From the NCBI RefSeq assembly GCF_000340215.1, contig NW_006921534.1, positions 5,009,847 to 5,073,846 on the forward strand: a stretch of DNA of 64,000 bases, in the 5' to 3' direction. This document shows positions 45,434 through 55,293 of the stretch, piece after piece. This DNA is from Pseudocercospora fijiensis CIRAD86 (lineage: Eukaryota > Ascomycota > Dothideomycetes > Mycosphaerellales > Mycosphaerellaceae). Both the position numbers and the translations under genes were made by a program. The stretch's first letter is position 1. Every line of letters begins with the position of its first letter. The notes under the pieces are model-generated. The model did not search any database and was not told where the DNA came from. It worked only from the letters and a program-made list of their open reading frames with translations.

Positions 45434-47041
45434 TTATGTGGCTCGCCTTAGGATCAGAGACTTATGCTTGTCCCATCCGTGATCGAAGTCCACTTGCTTT
45501 ACATTACTCGTGCGTCTAAGAGCATTAATCCTGCGTTCGGCAGCAAATGCTCGGTCTTCCAGTTCAATCCACTTCTCTGCTTTATGCTGCGCGACCAAGG
45601 TGGAATCTTCCACTCCGGGCGGCGTCAATGTAGTAGCATCCTGAGTCTCTTCGAACTTCGCCACCATCTGACGATGCATATAGGGCATAGTCTGCCTAGG
45701 CAGACAGTGCATGGTCGATACACTTGGCAGCCAGCCCTGGGCACAATTGATGTAAGTCAAGTTGGTCCAGTTCCTGATGAACATGCTTGTGAGTGCAGAT
45801 GTCTCTGCCCAACTATTGCCTTCCCCCAGATCATGCTGTCTTCTGATTGCATTTGCATCTTGATGGAATGCTAATGCTGGCATCCACTCCGTACACCCTT
45901 CCAGGTCAAGCCAAGTCAGACGAAGTAGATTGGTGCTCAACGTGCGGAGGATGGATGCTGGTTCGTACAGGTCTTCATCCATTGCCGAGTAGAAGTGCGA
46001 GCCGCCTGCGGCGATGTCAGGACTGTTTTGACTAGACACCGTTGCCGTGGCCAGATTAGGTGTCAAAGTAGGCCGTGGCCAATATGCCAAAGACAAATGT
46101 GTGAGGGCAGGAATGAGCTTCGATAGGGAAAGCAGATCTTTCCAGCTGACTCCAGGCGCCGGGTGCGAAAGACTAAGGCGTGCAAGTCGAGAGAACCGGG
46201 TCGTGAGTGTCGTTCTTGAGAGGGCGGCTTCAAGAGATTCCTCTTGATCCCACGACTCAGCGATATCATCACCAGTTGCTTCCAGTTCCTTGCTAGATGA
46301 TTGTTGCTTCGCGAGCTTGACAAATCTGCTAACGGTCAGGCTGCCGTGACCGATGAGAGCGGCAAGATCCAGCGCGAGCACAGGATCTCGATCTTTCGTC
46401 AGAGCGTCCAGGACATTGATATCAATCGACGGCCCATAGAATCCAATATAGTTCAGAAGTCTCAGACGCAGTGGAAGCGGTATTTCAGCAAGCATCGGTA
46501 GATCCTCAGCATCGAATCGATGCCATGATTCCGCGGCGCTCTTCAGAGCAAGATGCAGCAGACTAGGTGGCCTTTGATCGATTCTGCCCGTTTCTTCCCC
46601 CGTAATACGTGCAAATCTCAGCAACTGCTTAGGTCTACTACGATCTTGGTCAGCGCCTGCCGCTTTTTTGAATCGACGAGTGCCATTCCGCAAAGCTAGC
46701 ACTCGAGACCATCCAGGAGTCTTCCTCCAACTCGTAGGAGGCGGAGGTCCAGGCGTCCGGTCAGGCATTCGCGATCGAACTCCACGCTTCGGTTTGGGCG
46801 GAGCACTTTCTGGAAGGCCAAGCATAGCACTCAGCTCTGGCGGTAGAACGGACCTTTGGGTTTGAGAGAGCTGTGCTAGCTCTGCTTTCTTCTTTGCCGC
46901 ATCTTTGCCTTCGAGACGCCTCAGCTCACTGAGACGCTCATTAACAGTTGATGTCTTATTCGCGCCATCATTGCTGGCGTTGGCCTTGCCACTTGATGAG
47001 CCTTCAAGATTGCGGAAATTGTAGGTGCGCTTCTTGGGCAT
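45434..47041 (-). CDS. Leucine-rich, fungal protein of unknown function
   Basis: One exon, 535 residues, from ATG 47041 (MPKKRTYNFRNLEGSSSGKA). The basic, low-complexity first 130 residues contain PPKPKRGVRSRMPDRTPGPP. From about residue 150 the sequence is Leu-rich and helical (LLHLALKSAAESW, LPLRLRLLNYIGFYGPSIDI). Short LRR-like pieces follow (LIPALTHLSLAYWPRPTLTP, LLRLTWLDLEGCTEW, NLTYINCAQGW). The C-terminus is charged and helical. I recognise it only as resembling a conserved ascomycete protein without assigned role. It diverges from the next gene, 300 bp between starts. Confidence 0.8.
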   Translation of the reverse strand: MPKKRTYNFRNLEGSSSGKANASNDGANKTSTVNERLSELRRLEGKDAAKKKAELAQLSQTQRSVLPPELSAMLGLPESAPPKPKRGVRSRMPDRTPGPPPPTSWRKTPGWSRVLALRNGTRRFKKAAGADQDRSRPKQLLRFARITGEETGRIDQRPPSLLHLALKSAAESWHRFDAEDLPMLAEIPLPLRLRLLNYIGFYGPSIDINVLDALTKDRDPVLALDLAALIGHGSLTVSRFVKLAKQQSSSKELEATGDDIAESWDQEESLEAALSRTTLTTRFSRLARLSLSHPAPGVSWKDLLSLSKLIPALTHLSLAYWPRPTLTPNLATATVSSQNSPDIAAGGSHFYSAMDEDLYEPASILRTLSTNLLRLTWLDLEGCTEWMPALAFHQDANAIRRQHDLGEGNSWAETSALTSMFIRNWTNLTYINCAQGWLPSVSTMHCLPRQTMPYMHRQMVAKFEETQDATTLTPPGVEDSTLVAQHKAEKWIELEDRAFAAERRINALRRTSNVKQVDFDHGWDKHKSLILRRAT

Positions 47042-47341
47042 AAGCGCTCGAGATGTGATGTTCAGAAATCCGCGGTCCTGGTCCAGGAAATCACTTTATA
47101 TCCAGTCAAGTCCAGTCCGGTCCAGTCAGTGTCAGAGTGTGAGTCAATCTATATTCGTCCGCAAAGGATCACGAGAGCTGGTATGTTGAGAACGCCAAGG
47201 AAGCAAGGAAGGTGACGTCGAAGGTCAGCGGCAGCGGCAGCTTCCTACAGTTCACCTTGCATTCCATGTGTGCCGGTGTGCCAACAACATGGAGTTCGTC
47301 TATTGTTGCAGGCGCTGGCGCTATTATTGCAAACCTCATAC
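47042..47341. promoter_or_regulatory. Bidirectional promoter region
   Basis: 300 bp between two divergent start codons. The repeated word TCCAGTC at about 47099-47130 (five close variants) could bind a regulator or be a simple repeat. Confidence 0.45.
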
Positions 47342-47935
47342 ATGACAATGGTGATTCTGCGGCCTCCCACGTTCTCCACAGCGAAACCGCCAGCGGACTT
47401 CGAGACTCCACTCATCGAATGGCTTGCCGAGACATGGCATGTCACTCATAGCACGCTGCCCATGTGGAAATCAAAGCGAAATGTGCGAATACAGTACACG
47501 CCTCTGGAGCCTTCGGTCGCGTCAATATCGGCCGATAACACAGACCGTCTCGATGACCTCGTCACGTACCAAAGCTTGAATGGCGAGAAGGTGTCAAAAG
47601 TAAAGGGCATAGACAAGGCAGCCGGCTCGGGTGTAAATCGAGGAGAGTGGGACTGGAGAGGCAAAGGCTGGCTGAAAGTGGCCTCGTCGCACTGGGAAGT
47701 GCTAGGATGGGGTGAAGAGGCGAACAATGGCAACAACAAGTGGGTGGTTACGATGTTTGCGAAGACGCTGTTTACGCCGGCCGGAATTGATGTCTATTCG
47801 CGGAGTAAGGAAGGCTTGCTGCATGAGACACTTGAAGAGATCAAGATGGCACTGGCAAGCATCGATGACAGTGGTATTGGGAAGTTGTCAGAAGCCATCT
47901 TCGAGATCAAGGTAGATTCTGCCAGGATGGACTGA
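47342..47935 (+). CDS. Fungal protein of unknown function
   Basis: One exon, 197 residues from ATG 47342 (MTMVILRPPTFSTAKPPADF). WLAETWHVTHSTLPMWKSKR, NVRIQYTPLEP, WDWRGKGWLKVASSHWEVLG and VVTMFAKTLFTPAGIDVYSR look strongly conserved in style. Two tryptophan-rich strands separated by turns suggest a small beta-barrel of the lipocalin kind, which is a guess from pattern only. The frame opens further upstream with a non-ATG codon. It shares a promoter region with the minus-strand leucine-rich protein. Confidence 0.8.
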   Translation: MTMVILRPPTFSTAKPPADFETPLIEWLAETWHVTHSTLPMWKSKRNVRIQYTPLEPSVASISADNTDRLDDLVTYQSLNGEKVSKVKGIDKAAGSGVNRGEWDWRGKGWLKVASSHWEVLGWGEEANNGNNKWVVTMFAKTLFTPAGIDVYSRSKEGLLHETLEEIKMALASIDDSGIGKLSEAIFEIKVDSARMD

Positions 47936-48406
47936 GCGTTGGCTATGAGGACGATATAGCTCGAGAGACTGGGCATGTATTCGCCTGCTGACATTTGACT
48001 GCCCTCTATCTTGCGAGTAGAACAGTCCATGTCTCCAGAAGCGGGTGGCAGAAAACGTCTGATTCTGAAGACAAGAACCTTAGGCATCCGGGCAGTGACG
48101 ATGCACTAACGATGTCTGGTCTCCCTGCTGCTGCCGTCTTGAGTCACAATCCATCTGCAGCAGTTTCCCAAAAAGGCCTATAAGTAAAGTTGTGTCTTGC
48201 CGTCTAACACAAGTTGCAAGATCGCTCTTTCACATGTCAGACACCGACTCACTTCACCCCAGTAACTTTCGGCAGCAGTCGCCCGGCGATCAGCCCGGCC
48301 TGCTTCAAGCCGCGACTTAAAGAGCTCGACCCGACACGCGCTGCTCTAGCAAAATAACACAACACCACATCTCTAATTACACACTCATCCATCGTTTGAG
48401 CAGATT
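47936..48406. other. Intergenic
   Basis: Nothing recognised; includes the leader of the RBR gene. Confidence 0.5.
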
Positions 48407-49603
48407 ATGCTGACACGAAAGCGGGCGGCGGAGGCCGATCGCCCTCCTCAGGCGATCACTCTTGACGATGTACCTACTATTAGTAAGAAGGCCAGAACTG
48501 CACCGCGGCGCTATCTCTGCGCCATCTGCGACACCGAGAAGACGGCCAAATCGTTTCCGGACTACAACCCCAGCGCCGACTGCGAACACCTCATCAACAC
48601 CTGTAAATCATGCTTGAAGGATTGGGTCAGCATACGTATCGAAGGTGCCGAGTTCGTGAAGGGAGCAGACGGCGATTCCTTCGGAGTAAGATGTGAGTGT
48701 TCCCATGAAAGGCGTGGACCACTAGCGAGGATCCTAGCGACCTTTACATATCATACACCACCTGCCCAGCATTCGGGGAATGCGCCGAAGATGTAGAGCG
48801 GTGGTCGGCACGTCGCAGACAGTAGTCGATTCTTGAGCAGGGAGAGTAGAGCGCGCATACTTCTGCTCAAGACGGCCCTCCTTTCCAGGCTTACCAAGAT
48901 CCCGGCACATCTTCAATGCTGACTCTCCCAGGCCCAGAATGCCCAGCGACTATGCGACCAGTAAATGTGGAAGCCGCCGTTACCAAGACAGTCCTCGCCA
49001 AATTCAACGAAGCACACCGTCATTTCATTGGCGAGGTCACTCCGGGCTGGAGATGGTGCTTAGCGCCAGGATGTAAGTGTGCAACCAACTTCGCTGGTCG
49101 GCAAAGCCCTCTTACTATGCCTCGCGAATTCTTCGCTTCGTGAGCTATCTGAACCTTCACTGACACGTCTGCCTTTTGTCATAGGTAGTGCAGGCCAGGT
49201 ACACGAGAAGCAAGCTCCCGCAGCGGCAAAGCCAAATCGCGAGACCAAAGGCAAGAATGATACGGAGGATGGCGCGGATAGTCAGCCAGATGTATGCACT
49301 TGCGAGAGGTGCGGCGCTCAAGCTTGCGTTCCCTGTGATCGGCCTTACCACGATGGAGAAGACTGCCAGACATACCAACGCAGAATGAGAGACAGGATGG
49401 AAGATGACGAGAAGTCTCTGAAGGAAGTCAGCCGGATCTCTAAGAAGTGTCCTGGCTGCGGGAAGAGCATTCAAAAAAATGGCGGTTGTCAGCATATGTT
49501 TTGCACGCAGTGCCGGAAGAGCTTTTGTTGGGCATGCCAGGAGGTGCTCACTGGACGAGGCTATTGCCGCTGCCACCCTGCGCCTCGAACTCAGCCGGTC
49601 TAG
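48407..49603 (+). CDS. RBR (RING1-IBR-RING2) E3 ubiquitin ligase
   Basis: Exons are 48407-48692, 48932-49072 and 49185-49603; 281 residues. Splices restore RC-PECPATMRP and PGC-SAGQVHEK. RING1 begins CAICDTEK and includes CEHLINTCKSCLKDW and CPEC. The IBR has WCLAPGC and CTCERCGAQACVPCDRPYHD. RING2 is KKCPGCGKSIQKNGGCQHMF followed by CTQCRKSFCWAC. The active-site cysteine should be the one in GGCQHMFC. Ubiquitin is passed through this cysteine to substrates, which are unknown here. Both introns (239 and 112 nt) are long for this region. Many compact fungal IBR proteins of this kind exist without assigned roles. Confidence 0.88.
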
Positions 49604-50184
49604 CTGAGCTCATTGCTTCGCAGACAGAGACCAGAAAGCACGCAGCTATCGCGGAGCGACTCGACCGATGATATTGGTCGCAGAATGTCGTGGTAGCGAA
49701 TATGTGGCAGAAGCATAGAGTTTTGTGAACGATGACGAGCCAGGGCATGAACCCAGAATTGTACCTTGCAGTGGAATCGGAAATTCGAGGGATTGACTTG
49801 CAGTTCCTCCAGTGCTGCTGCGTAGTAGACGGCTCAATTGAAGTGCCGTTTTGCATCCACCATCCACCATGAGACAAACAATGTAGGAACGTAGATCTTG
49901 GCAGGTTATCTTCACGTAGCTGACTGCCTTCTCAAGAGTCATTTCAGAGACATTAGAAAGTCTCTAGCAGGTGCTACTTGCCTTTGTACTGTCAAAAATG
50001 ATATCTCTGGTCCATTTTTGCAGCTTTTCTGGGGCGCTACCACGTTGGCCATGGCGAAGTGCTGGGCGCGGAAAAGTCGTCCGCGTGCAGTACACCTTCA
50101 GCATGTCCATATCCACCGCTGAGGCTCGCTTCCGTACGTTGTACTCGATGGTCACGTAGATCCCTCGACATCCTCCTGGCCTCT
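49604..50184. other. Intergenic between convergent genes
   Basis: Nothing recognised. Confidence 0.5.
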
Positions 50185-50634
50185 CTATTGCATCTTCGCC
50201 CACTCCTCAACCAACCCATCTTCTTCCGATCCACATCCCCGATGATTCGCGCCAGCAGCCTCCTCTTCCTCCTTCTGTCTCCTACTCTTCACCAGAAACC
50301 ACTTCGGTAGGCCGTACTTCTCCACCCACTCGCGATTTTTAGGGGTGTCTTCCCAAGGCGGAACCATGAGCGTAATTGCACTCAAGATGAGCACATCTGT
50401 CCAAAACCGACGGGTCTTGAATTCTCTTCGCATATGTTCCGAAATAAACTTTAATGCCCCATCTCTTCTCGTGCGGCGGTATTTTCCAACATCGAAAGCT
50501 ATGTCGAATTCTCGGGCGTTGACTTCTGGGACATGATCGTGAGACCCGGGCTTTTTCCAGAAGTGTCGGCGCTGGGCTTGGAGTTTGTGGATTTGGGGGA
50601 GAACTCGCGATGTTAGACGGCGTGTGGATGCCAT
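50185..50634 (-). CDS. Small mitochondrial-type membrane protein, unknown
   Basis: 149 residues from ATG 50634. MASTRRLTSRVLPQIHKLQA followed by QRRHFWKK has the Arg-rich amphipathic character of a mitochondrial presequence. EFDIAFDVGKYRRTRRDGAL is followed by an amphipathic part. FWTDVLILSAITLMVPPW is one membrane helix, then WVEKYGLPKWFLVKSRRQKE and a charged tail. This layout is like small inner-membrane proteins of respiratory assembly, but no family was recognised. Confidence 0.65.
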   Translation of the reverse strand: MASTRRLTSRVLPQIHKLQAQRRHFWKKPGSHDHVPEVNAREFDIAFDVGKYRRTRRDGALKFISEHMRREFKTRRFWTDVLILSAITLMVPPWEDTPKNREWVEKYGLPKWFLVKSRRQKEEEEAAGANHRGCGSEEDGLVEEWAKMQ

Positions 50635-51336
50635 GTCTATAGTGTGGCCTGGGTGAGATGTAAGCGTTGTAGTATTGTCTTCTTCATAAATCAGATGGCG
50701 CGAAAGAGTGTGGGCTTGGAGCTGGGGCACGCCTGGAAGCACTTCGGGTGGAACAGCAGCGTATATCATGATTGCAAATCTCTTTCCAGGCAGACATTGT
50801 GAACAGGTGGCTTTGTGAGACACAACGCAAGCTGGACTCGATCTTTGTAGCACAGCATACATGCAGGTGGTCAACGTGGATCCATTACACTTGGACCGAC
50901 TGTGTCACAATCCACGATGTTCAAGGTTCTGCAGGAGCAGAAATTCGGCCGAGATTCGCAGTCATTCACATGCGCACGTGTCTCTTTGCGGCTCGCGCTC
51001 TGAAATAGAATATGGAGAAAGTTGCGGGGAACAGGCATCTGGTCTTGGCTGATAGTCGGCCTCGGCCATTATTGAGAGCTCTGCTAGGGGCAGCGCATAC
51101 CCATGGAATTAACCGATTCCCGCTCCCATCCACCTGCGTCTTGTCTTGTCTTCCATCTTTGCGGAACATTTCATCTTGCTTGATCAGCTCCAAGGCGTCG
51201 CTGCCAGGCTGCCGGTGTCCGTTCCTTTTGCCTTATCGCTACCTTGTGTCAGTATTAGAGCAAAGAGCTAGAAAGACCATACCACCTCAGTAGAAGAAAT
51301 CGACCTCCGCCCGCGACATCCCGTACAGCCGCGACG
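50635..51336. other. Divergent intergenic region
   Basis: Promoters of the small membrane protein and of the acyl-CoA ligase; nothing else seen. Confidence 0.5.
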
Positions 51337-53100
51337 ATGCCTTTCACGCCGCCCTCATGGGTACCCGAGTGCCCTGTTATACCGGAGAACATCTCCATCG
51401 AGACGTTCATGTTCAACGAGCATTATGGCCGCTTTCCTATGGGTTACTCGCAACCACCCTTCAGCTGTGCCTTGACTGGCAGAAACTTCAGCGCACTTGA
51501 CATGAAAGATAGGGTGGACTGGTTGTCCCGTGCGCTGTGCCACGAGTTCGGTTGGAAGCCAGATGAGGGCTCCGAATGGGATAAGGTGGTCGCTGTCTTC
51601 AGCTTGAATACTATCGACTATCTTACCCTTGCCTGGGCTGTACACAGGATAGGCGGTCTTCTGACTGCAGTGAATGCTGCGTACAATGCGTCCGAGCTCG
51701 AGTTCCAAATGAACGACTCTAAAGCTAAGGCCATCTTCACCGCATTGCCACTGCTCCAGACGTGCAAAGACGGAGTGAAGAAGTCGAAGCTGTCGGATGA
51801 TAGGATATATCTTCTTCCTCTACCTGAGGCAGTGACTCCAGGAATGTCAAACAATGGCCATCAGACGATCGAAGATTTGATCAAGAAAGGTCAAAAGCTC
51901 GACCGAATTATCCCATCTGACCAGAGTTGGCCAAAGGGACATGCGAAAGAACGTTGCGCTTTCTTGTGCTACTCAAGCGGCACTTCTGGTCTGCCGAAGG
52001 GTGTCATGATCTCGCACTACAACGTGATTGCAAATACCCTGCAAATAGCCACACACGAATCGGTGGATCGGGAAAAAGCCAGGAAAGAATTTAACAATCC
52101 CCAATATACAGAGAACTGCCTGGGCTTGCTCCCGTTCTCGCACATCTATGGCCTGATCGTCATTTCGCATCTCGCACCTTTTCGAGGCGATGGCGTTGTG
52201 GTGCTTCCCAAATACGACTTCAAGTGGTTGCTCCAAGCAATTCAGGACTACAAGATCCGCATGCTTTATCTGGTGCCGCCGATGATCATTCACATCACCA
52301 AGGCGAAAGATATTGTCAAACAATACGACCTCTCGCATGTCCGCGCATGCTTTACGGGCGCAGCACCTCTCGGAAAGGAAACTGCTGACGATCTAGCACA
52401 AATCTTCCCCAACTGGGCTATTCGTCAAGGCTACGGCTTGACAGAGACATCGACTGTAGTTTGCTCTACTATGACGCACGATATCTGGCTTGGAAGCTCT
52501 GGTTCGCTTCTGCCAGGCATCACTGCTCGGCTGGTCACCGTAGAAGGCAATGAGATCACCGGCTATGGACAACCTGGAGAACTCTGGGTGAAGTCGCCAG
52601 CCGTTGTCCTAGGGTATCTCAACCGACCAGACGCCAATAAAGAGACCTTCATCAATGAACCCGATGGCAGATACATGCGGACCGGTGACGAAGCTATGAT
52701 CCAGAAGTCGCCGAACGGCCATGAGCATATATTCATCACAGATCGTATCAAGGAATTGATCAAGGTGAAGGGCTTGCAAGTAGCTCCAGCTGAGCTTGAA
52801 GCGCACATCCTCACTCACCCTGCAGTCAACGACACTGTGGTCATTGGCATTCCATCAGATCGAGAAGGAGAAGTGCCGAAAGCATTCGTGGTGAAGAATG
52901 CCGGCGTCAAGGAAGATGATGAGACGTTGGCCAAGTCGATCGCAAAGCATGTCGAGCAAGCCAAGAGCAACCACAAGTGGCTACGTGGCGGCGTTGAATT
53001 CATCGATGTAGTCCCAAAGTCGCCTTCTGGCAAGATCCTGAGACGCCTCATTAGGGATAAGGAAAGGGAGAAGATGAAGAAGCAGGGACCCAAGCTGTAA
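51337..53100 (+). CDS. AMP-forming acyl-CoA synthetase / 4-coumarate-CoA ligase-like
   Basis: Adenylates a carboxylic acid and transfers it to CoA. One exon, 587 residues. Core motifs: YSSGTSGLPKGVMISHYN (A3), ACFTGAAPLGKETADDLAQI, RQGYGLTETSTV (A5), YMRTGDEAMI (A7), ITDRIKELIKVKGLQVAPAE (A8) and PKSPSGKILRRLIR (A10 with the catalytic Lys). The protein ends KKQGPKL; PKL fits a relaxed PTS1 tripeptide, so a peroxisomal site is possible. The group also holds fungal phenylacetate and coumarate ligases, and the substrate is not predictable by eye. A remnant of a SDR gene follows downstream. Confidence 0.92.
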   Translation: MPFTPPSWVPECPVIPENISIETFMFNEHYGRFPMGYSQPPFSCALTGRNFSALDMKDRVDWLSRALCHEFGWKPDEGSEWDKVVAVFSLNTIDYLTLAWAVHRIGGLLTAVNAAYNASELEFQMNDSKAKAIFTALPLLQTCKDGVKKSKLSDDRIYLLPLPEAVTPGMSNNGHQTIEDLIKKGQKLDRIIPSDQSWPKGHAKERCAFLCYSSGTSGLPKGVMISHYNVIANTLQIATHESVDREKARKEFNNPQYTENCLGLLPFSHIYGLIVISHLAPFRGDGVVVLPKYDFKWLLQAIQDYKIRMLYLVPPMIIHITKAKDIVKQYDLSHVRACFTGAAPLGKETADDLAQIFPNWAIRQGYGLTETSTVVCSTMTHDIWLGSSGSLLPGITARLVTVEGNEITGYGQPGELWVKSPAVVLGYLNRPDANKETFINEPDGRYMRTGDEAMIQKSPNGHEHIFITDRIKELIKVKGLQVAPAELEAHILTHPAVNDTVVIGIPSDREGEVPKAFVVKNAGVKEDDETLAKSIAKHVEQAKSNHKWLRGGVEFIDVVPKSPSGKILRRLIRDKEREKMKKQGPKL

Positions 53101-53430
53101 ATCTGCATTTGTGAGAGATCGGATCGATTTTTGTTGTTCTGCTGATTTTTCTGCCAGCTACACGAGCGAATCTTCTTGTTCTTTGTATAGTCACATTTTT
53201 AGTGAGCAAAAAGAACGTGTATTGCATCACTTCCTGCCAAGATCAGCTCTTTCGTGCCCGAAAGTGGCTGCACGACAGCTGCGGTGCTGCCATTTTGTCA
53301 GAAAGAATTCCGATGCCGCCCAACTTGGAACAGATCCACCTATTTGAAGGATGCAGGTACAATGCGTATACTCTCGTCAGAGCAGAGAAACCGACTCCGA
53401 GATTCTGACCAAGTTTGATCTCAGTTCGGC
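53101..53430. other. 3' flank of the ligase
   Basis: No recognisable coding sequence; in particular no Rossmann glycine motif that would complete the SDR remnant downstream. Confidence 0.5.
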
Positions 53431-53718
53431 GACTCCGTGTTCCATCTCGAAAGCTGCTGCTAATCTCTTGGTCGGTAAGTACCATTCTGCTCTCGGAAGA
53501 AGTGAAGGCGTGCTGTTGTTCAGTCTGAGCCCTGGATTTGTGGGCACAAGGGAAGGTAAGCCCTTGAGTGAAGAAGAAATTCAAGGCATGCAGAAGTTGG
53601 GTGCCAAGGAGCGATTTCTGTGCAGGAGAGCGTGGAAGCGCAGATGCAGGTTATTGACAAGGCTACGGTTGAGGCGTACGGTGGTGCTTTTGCTAGCTAC
53701 GATGGAGACAAGAATTAG
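53431..53718 (+). pseudogene. 5'-truncated SDR remnant lacking the catalytic Tyr
   Basis: The plus strand reads TPCSISKAAANLLVGKYHSA then LLFSLSPGFVGTREGKPLSE. In fungal SDRs this corresponds to TPYSISKAAAN...LSPGFVDT, so the active-site Tyr is Cys here (codon TGT). After about 53615 the continuation VEAQMQVIDKATVEAYGGAF and a TAG stop at 53716-53718 lie in another frame. The whole Rossmann half (TGxxxGxG, NNAG) is missing upstream. It is a relic or, less likely, a gene with exons I could not identify. Confidence 0.65.
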
Positions 53719-53753
53719 CTGTAGTGGAAGCCAACCGATATTGTGAGTAGCGC

Positions 53754-54987
53754 TCAGTCTGCAGATGTGTAGTAATCGACAGCATCCTGCAGAGTCTCAG
53801 CATATGAATTCAATATCAGAGTAGGATCGTGTATCTCTTACCTGGCCGTACCATTTCAATCCTACGTCTTTATGCGATCTGATCCATTTCCTCAACTGAC
53901 TCTCGCCCAGACTGTCCCATCTCGGATTCAAGAAGCTAGAGACTCCATCATAAGACGTGTCGGAATCTTTTCTCAGCTGTCGAACTTCTTCAGGGATGCA
54001 GCTTTGCACTTCTGATACAGTCATGTCAAGCGGCAGACCTTGGAAGAATGGTATGGAGTATCGAACGGGACTGTCTGGTCCAGGAGCGATCACACGATGA
54101 ATAGTCGCCTTCACAGCACCTTCAGTCGCAGCATCGAAAGCGTTTCCGAAATTCACGACAAAGCTTCCATCAATGGGGGTTGCTGGAATCCAATCGCCTG
54201 ATGCTGACATGACTTCCAGGCCAGGTTCATTGCCGACTTGGTACAAGAATGTGAGCCAACCAGATGAGTCTTTATGTGCGCCGACACCTTGACTTCCAGT
54301 CTCATTTTTTGGAGAAGGGGGGTATTTGAGAAGTTTGATGCGATGTTGTGGCGGCAAAAACGTTCGTGTGTCTTTGCTTCGATTGTCTGAGTGACCCTTG
54401 CCAAAGAAATGATCGAAAGTGCCGACAGGAATCCCGAAAGCTTCCTCGATCAGATGAACGAAACGATATGATAAATCTTGTACCGCATCATGGTAATCCG
54501 TGAATGCTTTGCGGAAGCCTGGAAGTGAGGATTCTAGAGGCCATTGATTCGGCCCGCGAAGTCGCCAAAAGAGTTTCGAGAAGTCTCTGTCTTGAACAGA
54601 TTTCGAGCTATCATTAGAATCGGCATCCTGGTACACAGGCGGAAGCTCAGTCGCAAAATCAAATTGTTCTCGAAGGTCCTGTTTCCCCAAAGTCGTCTCC
54701 TCGGCAAAGCCGCTGTAGCCAAGAAAGTGTGGGCTATTGAGCTTGCTCAGAGCCGCTTTCTCAGGCTCTGGAAGAGCGAATAATGATGGTAATAGATCTG
54801 TGAGATTGTCGATTGTCTTTCGCTTTACGCCATGATTGATGATGAAAAGGAATCCGACCTCGAAGAGAGCGTTGTGGAGCTGATCCAAGAGCTGCGGTTT
54901 CTGCTTTGAATCAGATGCTAGTGATAAATCAAGGACTGGAATCCTCTTTGGTGGATCAGGTCCATGAGATGTCGGTATTGAGCCCAT
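53754..54987 (-). CDS. 2-oxoglutarate/Fe(II)-dependent dioxygenase, isopenicillin-N-synthase-like
   Basis: Exon 1 is 53842-54987, exon 2 is 53754-53786 after a 55-nt intron (GTAAGA...TGCAG), giving the ending KWYGQ-DAVDYYTSAD; 392 residues. DIOX_N begins IPVLDLSLASDSKQKPQLLD, then ALFEVGFLFIINHGV. The iron ligands are His and Asp in GAHKDSSGWLTFLYQ and the distal His in KATIHRVIAPGPDSPVRYSI; RYS carries the Arg and Ser for 2-oxoglutarate. ATG 54987 (MGSIPTSHGPDPPKRIPVLD) is taken as start since the longer frame has no upstream ATG. Substrate unknown; no biosynthetic cluster is visible around it. Confidence 0.9.
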
Positions 54988-55100
54988 ATTGCGGCTTGCC
55001 TCGCCTTTGTTCAATGCTCAAGTCATGCTTAAGTTCGCGTGTTGAGCGGAGCTGGACAGGCTTGTCAGCGGGTCGGCTCCTCCACCTGCCAAGAATTAAG

Positions 55101-55112
55101 GTATATATAAAC
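55101..55112 (+). promoter_or_regulatory. TATA element upstream of tRNA-Glu
   Basis: GTATATATAAAC ends about 31 bp before the first tRNA base, the place where many fungal (for example fission yeast) tRNA genes carry a TATA box. Confidence 0.6.
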
Positions 55113-55180
55113 AAATAAATAGCTCTTCAGCCAATCAAAGCAATCCGTCATCGTCTAGTGGCTAGGATGCAACGCTCTCA

Positions 55181-55200
55181 GTACGTAACCGTACACAGAA
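55181..55200 (+). other. Canonical tRNA intron, 20 nt, position 37/38
   Basis: Follows A37, with C38 and stem CGTTG after it. This is the standard site for tRNA splicing endonuclease. Confidence 0.85.
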
Positions 55201-55216
55201 CCGTTGAGGCCGGGGT

Positions 55217-55271
55217 GTAAGTCGAGAATTGAAAACGAGTAATAAGAGAACTTGATCTAACATGGATGTAG
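55217..55271 (+). other. 55-nt spliceosomal-like insert in the tRNA T-loop
   Basis: Starts GTAAGT, has CTAAC at 55257-55261 and ends GATGTAG, the three signals of a GT-AG intron. Its length matches the messenger introns in this window (about 40-65 nt). It interrupts GGT/TCAATTCC, the B-box core. Confidence 0.85.
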
Positions 55272-55293
55272 TCAATTCCCCGTGACGGAAATC

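Larger units (their letters stand above)
55144..55290 (+). tRNA. tRNA-Glu(CTC) with two inserts
   Basis: Acceptor stem TCCGTCA pairs fully with TGACGGA (55283-55289), discriminator A at 55290. D-stem GTCT pairs with GGAT using G-T pairs. Anticodon stem CAACG/CGTTG and T-stem CGGGG/CCCCG are perfect. The anticodon is CTC (55176-55178), so it would read GAG. Two segments must be removed: 55181-55200 at the canonical 37/38 site, and 55217-55271 between T54 and T55 of the T-loop. Without them the tRNA is a textbook eukaryotic Glu tRNA with loop TTCAATT. The second insert splits the internal B box. Upstream TATA and downstream T6 fit Pol III transcription. Confidence 0.93.
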
